DNA of 9,169 nucleotides, from contig CAIKKV010000164.1 of assembly GCA_903828035.1 (NCBI GenBank), forward strand, positions 1-9,169. Reading direction: 5' to 3'. This DNA is from an uncultured bacterium (GTDB taxonomy: Bacteria; Verrucomicrobiota; Kiritimatiellia; CAIKKV01). The position numbers were made by a program, and so were the translations under genes. The first letter of the stretch is position 1; every line of letters begins with the position of its first letter. The notes under the pieces are model-generated. The model searched no databases and had not been told where the DNA came from. It saw only the letters and a program-made list of their open reading frames with translations. Shown piece by piece: positions 1 through 6,844 of the stretch.

Positions 1-1
1 C

Positions 2-502
2 CCCTCCCAGTCCCAGGCCAAGCGGCAGACCTCGCGCATCTCCCTGCAGGAAGCTTTCGTCGCCCCGGCCGAAGGGCAAACAGCCGCGCCGGCCGAATCC
101 GCCGCCCCCTCCAGCGGCCCCACAACCATCCGGATCAAGCGGCCGAACGATTCCGGCGGGTCCCAGACCCAGGAAAACATTTCCACTCCGGCCGCCGCGC
201 CGAGCCCGGAACCGGGCCTCGAAGCCGGCCCGCCCACCCAGCGCAAGACCATCAAGCTGCGCCGCCCCGGTGGAGGCGAAGGGGAAGCCCGTCATTCCGT
301 CACCCTGCCCAAGTCGGCCGCCGATTTCGCCGCCGCCCAGGCCGCGGGCCCGGTCGTCGATACGGATGAGCCCGGCGTGCTCTTCGCGGTCGTCTCCCTG
401 GTCGCCGTGCTCGTCTGCTGCGTCATGGTCTACATGCTCTGCGCCCAGGCGCTTCCCTCCCTCGGCCTCACCTGGCCGGGCCAGATCGCCACCCTGCGCT
501 GA
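2..502 (+). CDS. Motif-repeat, disordered protein with C-terminal membrane helix (5' end missing)
   Basis: Open from the left edge to a TGA at 500-502, giving the last 166 residues. I do not recognise a named family. Residues 1-120 are rich in Ala, Pro, Ser, Gly and Gln and look disordered. They hold short basic motifs: TSRISL (about 10-15), TIRIKRP (42-48) and TIKLRRP (83-89), spaced by roughly 35-40 residues of linker. One hydrophobic helix follows (about 125-147), then a tail of about 19 residues ending in IATLR. This suggests a single-pass protein whose disordered basic part faces the cytoplasm, perhaps as a scaffold with repeated binding motifs; that role is inference. The reading frame is supported by the motif recurrence and by the hydrophobic segment; the antisense and other + frames here give only Arg/Pro/Ser-rich shadows. 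It converges on the minus-strand gene ending at 618. Confidence 0.72.
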   Translation, partial: PSQSQAKRQTSRISLQEAFVAPAEGQTAAPAESAAPSSGPTTIRIKRPNDSGGSQTQENISTPAAAPSPEPGLEAGPPTQRKTIKLRRPGGGEGEARHSVTLPKSAADFAAAQAAGPVVDTDEPGVLFAVVSLVAVLVCCVMVYMLCAQALPSLGLTWPGQIATLR

Positions 503-506
503 TGCC

Positions 507-584
507 TGGAGCCGGGACGCCCCCGTCCCGGTCTTCCCTTCCTGGCCACGACTGCCCCACCGGGACGAGGGCGTCCCGGCTCCA
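507..584. repeat. Long nested inverted repeat between convergent genes
   Basis: Arms at 507-532 and 559-584 are reverse complements over 26 bp with one mismatch, around a 26-nt spacer. Each arm is itself palindromic: ccgggacg, four bases, cgtcccgg. The segment can therefore fold as one long hairpin or as two small ones. It starts 4 nt after the stop of the left gene and lies 33 nt past the stop of the gene ending at 618. Neither side has a clear U-run, so it is not a textbook intrinsic terminator, although it may end or protect both transcripts. The form resembles REP/MITE-like intergenic palindromes; dispersal in the genome cannot be seen from one copy. Confidence 0.85.
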
Positions 585-617
585 TTAAAAACGCCCTCTC
601 TCGTCCTGCGGCCAGCC

Positions 618-1160
618 TCAGCCCAAGCGATCCAGGAACGTGTTCCTCAGCGGCACGCCGTCCGCTTTGCACATCAACCAGATCGCCATAAAGAGCAAGG
701 CGGGGCCCACGGGAAAGACCAGATTGATCCTGGCCACCGCCACGGAGGGCCGGCGCGGCGAGTGGGCGAAGAATTGCTCCTTCTGCCCTGCGGGCATTTC
801 CCGCATCTGCCGCTGCAGGTTCGCATAGGCGATCTGCTGCGTGACATAGCGCATCGGGGCGGTGATGGTGCAGATCATCAGGAAGGCCAGCAGGAAGGCG
901 TACGCTTTCTTTCTGCTGGAAAGCAAAGCGCGACCGCACAAATACACCGAAGACGCCCAAATCGCCATTCCCGTGATCGTCAGGATGATCTGAGCGAGTC
1001 CCGCCAGAATTCCCGTGAATCGGCCCGCCCTGATGTGCCCCCAGGTCCAGCCGAAAATGGCCCACAGGCCCGGGAGCTCGAAAAAGACGAGATAGGCGAG
1101 GGCCAGGAAGCCCGTAACCTGCGCCCAGCGAGGAAGATTCTTGATTGTCTCTAGTTTCAC
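618..1160 (-). CDS. Small four-helix integral membrane protein, function unknown
   Basis: A 180-residue protein with four likely membrane helices (about 12-39, 48-76, 86-103 and 141-163). A basic and polar loop of about 35 residues lies between helices 3 and 4 (RQMREMPAGQKEQFF region, then SPRRPS). No catalytic motif or named domain is apparent. I chose the GTG at 1158-1160 because GGAG (1166-1169) sits 5 nt upstream of it. A TTG ten codons further up (1188-1190) is open but has no such site. The gene begins 35 nt after the stop of the helicase-nuclease gene on the same strand, so it is probably the last gene of that transcript. The first + strand gene converges on it, with the inverted repeat in between. 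Confidence 0.75.
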   Translation of the reverse strand: MKLETIKNLPRWAQVTGFLALAYLVFFELPGLWAIFGWTWGHIRAGRFTGILAGLAQIILTITGMAIWASSVYLCGRALLSSRKKAYAFLLAFLMICTITAPMRYVTQQIAYANLQRQMREMPAGQKEQFFAHSPRRPSVAVARINLVFPVGPALLFMAIWLMCKADGVPLRNTFLDRLG

Positions 1161-1169
1161 ATTTTCTCC
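1158..1169 (-). promoter_or_regulatory. Shine-Dalgarno site deciding a GTG start
   Basis: On the minus strand GGAG is followed by AAAAT and then GTG. This 5-nt spacing favours the GTG over the upstream TTG as start of the small membrane protein. Confidence 0.6.
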
Positions 1170-1195
1170 ATGAACAAAACGCTCCGCCAAACCAA

Positions 1196-4100
1196 CTACT
1201 CCGTGTCTTCGTGTCTTCGTGTGAGGCCATCCATCCGCCAGGCTCCACCGGGCCAGCGGCTTTCATACTCCCCGAACAGCCGCTGGAAAACAGGATAGGC
1301 CGAAAGCCGCCGGCAGTCGCCCAGCAAAATCACCTTGCTCCGCGCCCGCGTCAGCGCCACATTCAGCCGCCGCGGGTTGGCCAGATGCTCCGACACGCCT
1401 TCCGGCGGACACAGCGACACCAGCACCACGTCCGCCTCGCCGCCCTGGAAGCGGTCCACCGTGTCCACGCACGCGCGCCACAGCGGCTCCCGCTCCGGGA
1501 ACTGCCCGCCCAGCAGCGTCCGGATCCGCGCCACCTGCGCCCGATACGGCGAGATGATCGCCACCGCCAGCCCCTCGGTCGAATCGGGCGCCGCCACCGT
1601 CCCCCCGCACGCCGCCAGCGCGGCCAGGAAGCCGCCGATCCACGCCGCCTCGCCGTCATGCACGCGCGGCCGCCCCGCCCCCGGCACATCCACCACCAGC
1701 ACCGCGCGGTCCGGATCCAGCGCGGCCGCCAGCGCCTGCCGCTTCCAATGCCTTAGCCCTTCCAGCCGCCGGCCCGCCACGCGATCCGTGCCCGGACTCA
1801 GCCGCCCACCATACCACACCGCCGCGGGCGCCGCCCCCACCCCCACGCTCATCCGGTACAGCCGCTCCAGCTCCACCAGCACCGGCCCCTTCTTCGCCAG
1901 CCGGTCCCGGACCAGCTCAAACAGCGAGACCGACAGCGCCGGCCATTCGCCCGTCGCCTTTCCCTCGGCCCGCACCACCGGCGCCAGCTGCCGGTCATCC
2001 CCGATCAAAATCAGCCGCTTCCCGTAACTCGCCGCGCCCAATCCCAGCGGCACGGTCATCTGGGAAGCCTCATCCATCACCACCCACTCGAACTCGCCCA
2101 GCACCGCATCCAGCGCTCCGCCGGCCAGCGTGCTGGCCGTCACGCCCACCACCCGCGCCGCGCCCATCACGCGCTTCACCGCCGCAGCCGCTCCGCCGGC
2201 CGCCACGCCATCCAGCCGGGCGGCCAATGTCAGGGGCCGGATGCGGGCGGGCACCACGCTGTCGCCCCCCAGCCGCACGGCCGAGGGCTCCGCCACCTTC
2301 TCCAGCGCCTGGTCCAGCGCCCGGTTCGTGGCCGCCACCAGCAGCACCCGCGGCGCGCCCGGCTGCCGGAGCATGGCCTCCACCAGGGCGCCGATCAGCA
2401 TCGTCTTCCCGGAGCCCGGGGGCCCCGCCACCAGCAGGACGTCGCGCGTGCGCAGCGCCGCCGCTACCGCCTCGCATTGGCGGACATTGTCCCCCAGCCG
2501 CGCCAGCACCTCGGGCGCCAGCAAGGCGGCCAGATCCGGAATCGCCCCGTCCCGCTCCGGCGCCCGCGTTCCGCGCACCAGCACCTCTTTCAGCCGCGAC
2601 GGCTTTGAGAGAAATCGGTACAAGGCCGACAGCTGCCGGCGGGTCAGCTTTTCATCGGGATAGGCGTCCACCCAGGCCGGCGCCAGCCCCGGCTCCGCCT
2701 CCCACGCCAGCGCCATATCCGCGGGCCCCGTGGCCATGACCGTGCCCAGCGCCGCCCGGCCGCGAACGGGTCCGGCGGCATCCGACAGGAGAACCGTGTC
2801 GCCCGCCCGGAACTCGCTGTGATTCACGCCGTCCACGCCGTAGCGCCGGATCGGCCGGCGCCCCTCGCCCGTCTCCAGCGTCTCCGCCACGCCCTCGCCG
2901 CGGAGGCGGACCGCGCGCCCTTCGGCCAGCCGCACCCCGGGCGCCGTCTTCCACAGCCGGGCCAGCTCCCCGCGCACCGCCGCCAGCTCCGCCCGCACCT
3001 GGCCCGCATAGTGACGGAAACAGGCGGAGTCCGCCTCCTCCAGCCGCTCCGCCGGCGCGCGATCCCATTCCGCCCCGGCCAGGTCGCGCGGATCGTCATG
3101 GCCCGCCAGGCCGGCCACGGTGTCGCACGCCTCGTTGCACCGGCAGCGGTTGCAGGCGGCCAGCCGGTCCTTGAAGCCGGGCGGCTCGCCCATTTCCATC
3201 AGCGCCAGGCGGTTGCGGACATCGGCCGCCTCCCGCAGCCGCCCGCCCGTCAGCGCCACCTTGCGCAGGATGTCCAGCTTGCCGCCCGCATCGGGATTGC
3301 CGCTGTACAGCAGGCAGACGTGGAGGGGATCCGCCTTGATCTCGCCGCGCGCCATCAGCATGGCGGCGTAGCTGACCACCTGGAAAATATGCCCGAGCTC
3401 GGCCTCGCCGTTTTCCGATTGTGCCCGCGCCGCCTGCCGGCCCCGGGAGCGGCCCGTCTTCAGCTCGCCCAGGATGACGGGGCCCACGCCCGGCCGCTCC
3501 CAGACGGCGTCGATGCGCCCCTTGAGCCCCCAGCCCGGCGAGAGGCGGAAGGTTTCGGAGACCAGCTCCGACTGCTTGCGCATGCCGTCGGCCCAGCGCT
3601 TGAGCCGGAGCAGGTGAAGGCGGGCATCCGCCGCCACCTTGGCGGGATCGAGCCCCGCCAGCCCGATCGTCAGCGCCTGATCCTCCAGCGCCCGCTCCAG
3701 CGCCGCGTCGAGCGCCTCGGCCTCGCAGCCGTTCCAGATCACCGGGAACAGCTGGTGCACCAGGTTCCCGCGGATCAGGGGCAGGCCGGGCGCATCGGAC
3801 TGGTAGAACGACACCAGCCGCTGCCGGTCGCAGAACTCAAAGTGGGTGGCGTCGCTGACGCTGAAGAGCCAGTCGGGCTCGAGCACGAACAGGCTGTGGC
3901 GGGTGAACCGCCACTCCTCCGGCCCGCCGGAGAGGTGCATGAAGCCGATCGCCAGGGGCGTCTCGCGCGGGGCGCAGGCCCGGTCCAGGATCGCCGCCTG
4001 CCAGTCCGTGCACGTGCCGGCGGCGAGCCGGATCCGGACCTCGCCGCCCTCCGGCAGGCGAAGGCGGACCCGGCGCTCCTCCGCCTCCTTCTCCTGCCCG

Positions 4101-4204
4101 GAAACCGTTCCCTGCAAATAGGGCCGGTCGCAGGTTTCCCCGGACAGCCGGCAGCAGACGCAGGCCGCGGGGCTTTCCGACAAGCTGGCTGAATCCTCGG
4201 CCAT
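1196..4204 (-). CDS. Dna2-like Fe-S PD-(D/E)XK nuclease fused to SF1B helicase
   Basis: A 1002-residue protein that should cut and unwind DNA ends or flaps using ATP. The N-terminal half is a Cas4/RecB-type nuclease: H150, G-R-I-D (D232), E247-L-K249 and Q275 with Y279. It is bracketed by a Dna2-type Fe-S cysteine set: C125, then C351, C354 and C360 (C-x2-C-x5-C), with an extra C356. Residues of about 400-520 look like a beta-rich linker domain. The helicase follows: N573/Q576, Walker A GPPGSGKT (594-601), motif Ia (620-634), DEAS (711-714), GDDRQLAPV (735-743), LERLYRM (779-785), SPYRAQ (885-890), DTVDRFQGGEADVV (914-927) and NVALTRARS (948-956). All are characteristic of UPF1/Dna2 helicases. 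The ATG at 4202-4204 starts 5 nt past the transpeptidase stop; the frame stays open 182 codons upstream, but only as a shadow of that gene. Likely role: DNA end processing or repair; defence is possible but unsupported. Confidence 0.93.
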   Translation of the reverse strand: MAEDSASLSESPAACVCCRLSGETCDRPYLQGTVSGQEKEAEERRVRLRLPEGGEVRIRLAAGTCTDWQAAILDRACAPRETPLAIGFMHLSGGPEEWRFTRHSLFVLEPDWLFSVSDATHFEFCDRQRLVSFYQSDAPGLPLIRGNLVHQLFPVIWNGCEAEALDAALERALEDQALTIGLAGLDPAKVAADARLHLLRLKRWADGMRKQSELVSETFRLSPGWGLKGRIDAVWERPGVGPVILGELKTGRSRGRQAARAQSENGEAELGHIFQVVSYAAMLMARGEIKADPLHVCLLYSGNPDAGGKLDILRKVALTGGRLREAADVRNRLALMEMGEPPGFKDRLAACNRCRCNEACDTVAGLAGHDDPRDLAGAEWDRAPAERLEEADSACFRHYAGQVRAELAAVRGELARLWKTAPGVRLAEGRAVRLRGEGVAETLETGEGRRPIRRYGVDGVNHSEFRAGDTVLLSDAAGPVRGRAALGTVMATGPADMALAWEAEPGLAPAWVDAYPDEKLTRRQLSALYRFLSKPSRLKEVLVRGTRAPERDGAIPDLAALLAPEVLARLGDNVRQCEAVAAALRTRDVLLVAGPPGSGKTMLIGALVEAMLRQPGAPRVLLVAATNRALDQALEKVAEPSAVRLGGDSVVPARIRPLTLAARLDGVAAGGAAAAVKRVMGAARVVGVTASTLAGGALDAVLGEFEWVVMDEASQMTVPLGLGAASYGKRLILIGDDRQLAPVVRAEGKATGEWPALSVSLFELVRDRLAKKGPVLVELERLYRMSVGVGAAPAAVWYGGRLSPGTDRVAGRRLEGLRHWKRQALAAALDPDRAVLVVDVPGAGRPRVHDGEAAWIGGFLAALAACGGTVAAPDSTEGLAVAIISPYRAQVARIRTLLGGQFPEREPLWRACVDTVDRFQGGEADVVLVSLCPPEGVSEHLANPRRLNVALTRARSKVILLGDCRRLSAYPVFQRLFGEYESRWPGGAWRMDGLTRRHEDTE
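1199..1222. repeat. Octamer tandem repeat, three units
   Basis: Read on the minus strand, the units are acacgaag, acacgaag and acacggag, with the last differing by one base. The array begins directly beside the TAG (1196-1198) of the Dna2-like gene and encodes its final residues, around R-H-E-D-T-E. Similar octamer runs occur between genes in some environmental bacteria as far as I recall, but I cannot check dispersal here. Confidence 0.75.
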
Positions 4205-4209
4205 GGCCG

Positions 4210-5199
4210 CTACCGCTCCGCCTGGACGACGTTCGCGGGCTCCGTTTTGACCGGCGGCGCGGGATGATGAATCCGCACCGGCAGGCCGGTTCGGACAAAG
4301 CGGCTCAGCGTCTGCACGTCGCGGTTCATCAGGCGGAAGCAGCCGTGCGACTCCATGGACCCGATCGTCTCGGGGTGCGGCGTGCCGTGGATGCCGAAGC
4401 CCGGGCGGCTCAATCCGATCCAGTAGACGCCAACCGGGTTGTTGGGCCCGGGCGGCAGGATCAGCGAGCGCCCGATCTCGCGGGCGCGGGCGCTTTCGGG
4501 ATAGTTGGCCGGGTTGAAGGTGTAATCGGGATTGGGCGCAAAGACGGCCATCTTCAGCTCCCCCGCCGGAATGCGGGTGCGGTCGCGCGCCACGGAGCAG
4601 GGGAACGAGAGGAGCACCCCGCTGTTGGTGTCGTAGACCCGGAGGCGGAACACGTTCGGATCGATTTCCACATGATCCGGATCCGCGATGGGCGGCGGGA
4701 GCTGCCAGTTGAGCACGGCCACCTGGACGCCCGCGGTCACGGCGCCCCACTCGATGGCGGGGTTGAGCGTCTTCAGGAAACTATCGGAGATGCAGAAGGC
4801 CTCGCTCAGCAGCTCCGGCACCGACTCGTACGCCATGGAGGGAACCCTGGAGGCTTCTTCCCAGTCCTTGGGCGAGCGGCCGACGGCGGCGATGTCGCGC
4901 GGCTGGATGACGTAGCTGCCCATGACGGGCCGATCGTCCTTCTTCAGGCTTTCAAGGGCCTCCTCCTCGGAGGCGAGCCCGCGCGCCTCCATGAAATCGG
5001 CCAGGGCCCCGCGGGTGCGGGCGCCCCCCCGGTTATCCATCAATCCGCTGCTGAACCCCTGCCTCGCGAGAAGCACCTGAACCGTCACAATGCGGTAAGG
5101 GTCTTCATCGGAGTTCGCCAAGATCGACTGGGCGGCGGCAAACCCGCAGCCAGCCAACAGAAGGGCAATGGGGAGGAAAAGCTTCATGACAGGTTGCAT
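4210..5199 (-). CDS. Lipoprotein L,D-transpeptidase (YkuD/ErfK family)
   Basis: A 329-residue envelope enzyme predicted to form 3-3 peptidoglycan crosslinks or to attach proteins to peptidoglycan. The N-terminus is a lipoprotein signal (LLLAGC, Cys18). Residues of about 36-74 resemble a peptidoglycan-binding domain (VQVLLARQGF, then TRGALADF). Residues of about 123-165 look LysM-like (LNPAIEWGAVTAG). The YkuD domain spans about 184-311, with the conserved H271-G-T and S284-H-G-C287-F-R289; Cys287 is the nucleophile. A Pro-rich tail ends the protein. Neither this start (5199) nor the internal ATG at 5187 has a good ribosome site. The 5199 start gives the more usual signal length; 5187 would fit if the candidate promoter is real, making the message nearly leaderless. 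A GTG at 5259 would put about 27 extra residues before the signal and is unlikely. The stop lies 5 nt before the helicase-nuclease start. Confidence 0.93.
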   Translation of the reverse strand: MQPVMKLFLPIALLLAGCGFAAAQSILANSDEDPYRIVTVQVLLARQGFSSGLMDNRGGARTRGALADFMEARGLASEEEALESLKKDDRPVMGSYVIQPRDIAAVGRSPKDWEEASRVPSMAYESVPELLSEAFCISDSFLKTLNPAIEWGAVTAGVQVAVLNWQLPPPIADPDHVEIDPNVFRLRVYDTNSGVLLSFPCSVARDRTRIPAGELKMAVFAPNPDYTFNPANYPESARAREIGRSLILPPGPNNPVGVYWIGLSRPGFGIHGTPHPETIGSMESHGCFRLMNRDVQTLSRFVRTGLPVRIHHPAPPVKTEPANVVQAER

Positions 5200-5226
5200 G
5201 ATAAGACGCTTTCGCCCAAAAGTAAA
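5198..5226 (-). promoter_or_regulatory. Candidate sigma-70-type promoter for the transpeptidase group
   Basis: On the minus strand TTTACT (5221-5226) is followed by 17 nt and then TATCAT (5198-5203): four and five of six consensus bases with the ideal spacing. It lies in the longest minus-strand gap, beside the transpeptidase start. The -10 box overlaps the ATG at 5199, so if it is used, translation would begin at the ATG at 5187 with a leader of only a few bases. Confidence 0.35.
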
Positions 5227-5249
5227 CGCGCGGGTTTTGGCAGGGCGAG

Positions 5250-5273
5250 CGGCGGCCACGGGACTGGCCGCCG
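5250..5273 (-). terminator. GC hairpin downstream of the metallopeptidase gene, possible terminator
   Basis: Perfect 9-bp arms (cggcggcca / tggccgccg) enclose a 6-nt loop, 29 nt past the metallopeptidase stop. No U-run follows, so it may be an attenuator, a transcript-end stabiliser or a factor-assisted stop site. It separates the two minus-strand gene groups. Confidence 0.4.
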
Positions 5274-5302
5274 TGTAGTCCGATTCCCCCCGCGCGTGAA
5301 CC

Positions 5303-6841
5303 TCACTTCCAGTACTGCCGGAAGGCCGCGTTCAGCGCGTTCATGTCCACGCCTTCCAGCGCGCGGGCCGTGGCCGCCGAAGGGTCCCGCAAGTCGCGAA
5401 GGGCCGCCGCATACCGCCCCGGAACCCCCCTCCACGGCTCAGCCTTCCGCCCGCCCTCGCGCAGGAAATACATCAGCCCCCAGGCCATCGCGTAGTGCTC
5501 GCGCCGGACCGCCTCGTCGCCGCGGTAAAAGTCGGCGTACGTCATCGGGAAGAGCCCCGCCAGGTCCAGCTTCCCCGACCGCGCCAGCAGCGCCAGGAGG
5601 GCGGCCGCCTCCGGCTCCTTGTCCAGGTTCACCCGCCGACCGGCCATCGAGAGGGAGGCGAACAGCTGGGCGTACCCCTCGTTGAACCACGGCGCCGCCT
5701 GCAGCCGGCCGAACGCCTCGTCCAGGTACTGGTGGAACGCCTCGTGGTAGATCGTTCCCAAAACCGCGCGCCGGCTGCGCAGGACGCTTCCCTCCTCCAG
5801 CGGCCGGATGGCCAGCTCCCGGCGCGCCGGCACCCAGAGCCCCGAGGTCCACGCCTGCCCGGGGCCCACGTAGCGCACGTACGCCTCCGGCGTCCCGAAC
5901 ACGCGGATCACCGCCACCTCGCGCGCCGGCTCCCAGGGCGGCACCTCGGCCTCCCACACCGGCCGCATCGCCTCCAGGTCCTCCGCGACCGCGTCGACCA
6001 GCTGCGACTTGCCGGCCTTGATATCGGACAGCACCACGGTGTTCGATCCCTCGACCGCCCACCACCCCTTCATGTTCCGGATGCTCTCGCGGGCGCGGCG
6101 GAGGCTTTCCTCCCGCGGCGTGAGCGGCTTCCCGGAGCTCGCCGCGGGCGAGGACGCGGCGGCGTCCGGCCCGCGCCGGGCGGCGGCCTGGATCGACGGC
6201 AGGAGCTCCTCCACGAACGCCTTTTCGGCGGCCCCGGGGGCGGCCCCCGGCGCGGGCTCCACCAGCACGAAGCGCCACAGCTCGGGCTTCGCCTTCAGCC
6301 GGAACGCGCAGGCCAGGCCGGCTTCCGGCGCCGGCCTCCTGAACAGGAGCGCCTCCGCCAGCGCGAACGGGCGGCTCCGCGAAAGGGGCTCCGCCTTCAT
6401 CCCGGGAGCGCCCCAGAAAAACTCCAGCCAGCGGGCCAGGTCGCCGGGGCTCCACGCGGCGCGGGCCTCGGGCCGGACGGACAGCATCCGCTCCACCTCC
6501 GCGCGCGGCAGCCAGTCCGCCGGCCCGTCGGGCGCCGGCAGCGAGGCCGTGGCCAGGATCACGCGGTTGCCGCGCGGGTCGGTCCAGCGCCCCTCGCGCT
6601 GCCTCCAGCGCCAGACTTCCAGCGGGCTCTGCAGCTCCAGCCGCTCACGCGTTTTCCCGGTTTCGCGGAATCCGTCCATGATGGCGGGCGGGGGAAGCGG
6701 GTCGGCCTCGGCTCCCGCGGGCAGCAGCAGGCGCAGGCCGCCATCGGGCAGGTCGGCGGCGCGGGTGAACCGGAGGCGGCTGTCGCCATAACAGGAACAG
6801 GCCAGCGCCGCGAAAAGCAGGATCGCCCGTCTGGTTTTCAT
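5303..6841 (-). CDS. Secreted gluzincin-type zinc metallopeptidase, DUF1570-like
   Basis: A 512-residue exported protein. The N-terminus is a signal peptide (MKTRRAILLFAALACSC); the cysteines at 15 and 17 give only a poor lipobox, so secretion or lipidation is open. Residues of about 22-215 form an unrecognised domain. A low-complexity Ala/Pro/Ser linker (about 195-240) joins it to the C-terminal domain. There H366-E-A-F-H370 gives two zinc ligands and the catalytic Glu367, and E388 in WFNEGYAQ, 18 residues on, is the expected third ligand. That layout matches DUF1570-type peptidases, which are common in PVC bacteria; the substrate is unknown. The ATG at 6841 lies 3 nt after the upstream stop, implying coupled translation. 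GAGGA sits against the ATG, too close to be ideal. The gene ends its operon, with the GC hairpin beyond it. Confidence 0.85.
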   Translation of the reverse strand: MKTRRAILLFAALACSCYGDSRLRFTRAADLPDGGLRLLLPAGAEADPLPPPAIMDGFRETGKTRERLELQSPLEVWRWRQREGRWTDPRGNRVILATASLPAPDGPADWLPRAEVERMLSVRPEARAAWSPGDLARWLEFFWGAPGMKAEPLSRSRPFALAEALLFRRPAPEAGLACAFRLKAKPELWRFVLVEPAPGAAPGAAEKAFVEELLPSIQAAARRGPDAAASSPAASSGKPLTPREESLRRARESIRNMKGWWAVEGSNTVVLSDIKAGKSQLVDAVAEDLEAMRPVWEAEVPPWEPAREVAVIRVFGTPEAYVRYVGPGQAWTSGLWVPARRELAIRPLEEGSVLRSRRAVLGTIYHEAFHQYLDEAFGRLQAAPWFNEGYAQLFASLSMAGRRVNLDKEPEAAALLALLARSGKLDLAGLFPMTYADFYRGDEAVRREHYAMAWGLMYFLREGGRKAEPWRGVPGRYAAALRDLRDPSAATARALEGVDMNALNAAFRQYWK

Positions 6842-6844
6842 TCC

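Noticed and set aside
507..584. Classical intrinsic terminator
   Set aside because: The stem is strong but neither direction shows a U-run after it, so I list it as a repeat with possible termination function.
430..1266. 278-residue minus-strand frame across the inverted repeat
   Set aside because: It runs in another frame through the small membrane protein, which has clear hydrophobic helices. Its C-terminus crosses the palindrome and the opposite gene.
2819..4192. 457-residue open frame on the + strand
   Set aside because: It lies antisense to the nuclease half of the Dna2-like gene and has only composition-biased sequence.
1196..4204. CRISPR adaptation (Cas4) or defence island
   Set aside because: The nuclease domain is Cas4-like, but no array, Cas1/Cas2, restriction, toxin-antitoxin or phage genes are visible. 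The neighbours are envelope and metabolic genes.
4205..4750. N-terminal extension of the helicase-nuclease by 182 residues
   Set aside because: This stretch is the +1/+2 shadow of the L,D-transpeptidase, including its catalytic HGC region. The extension is Arg/Pro/Gly-rich without domain signal, and a good ATG exists at 4204, just past the transpeptidase stop.
4264..5685. 473-residue open frame on the + strand
   Set aside because: It is antisense to the transpeptidase and spans the intergenic region into the next gene. It is low complexity, with no motif.
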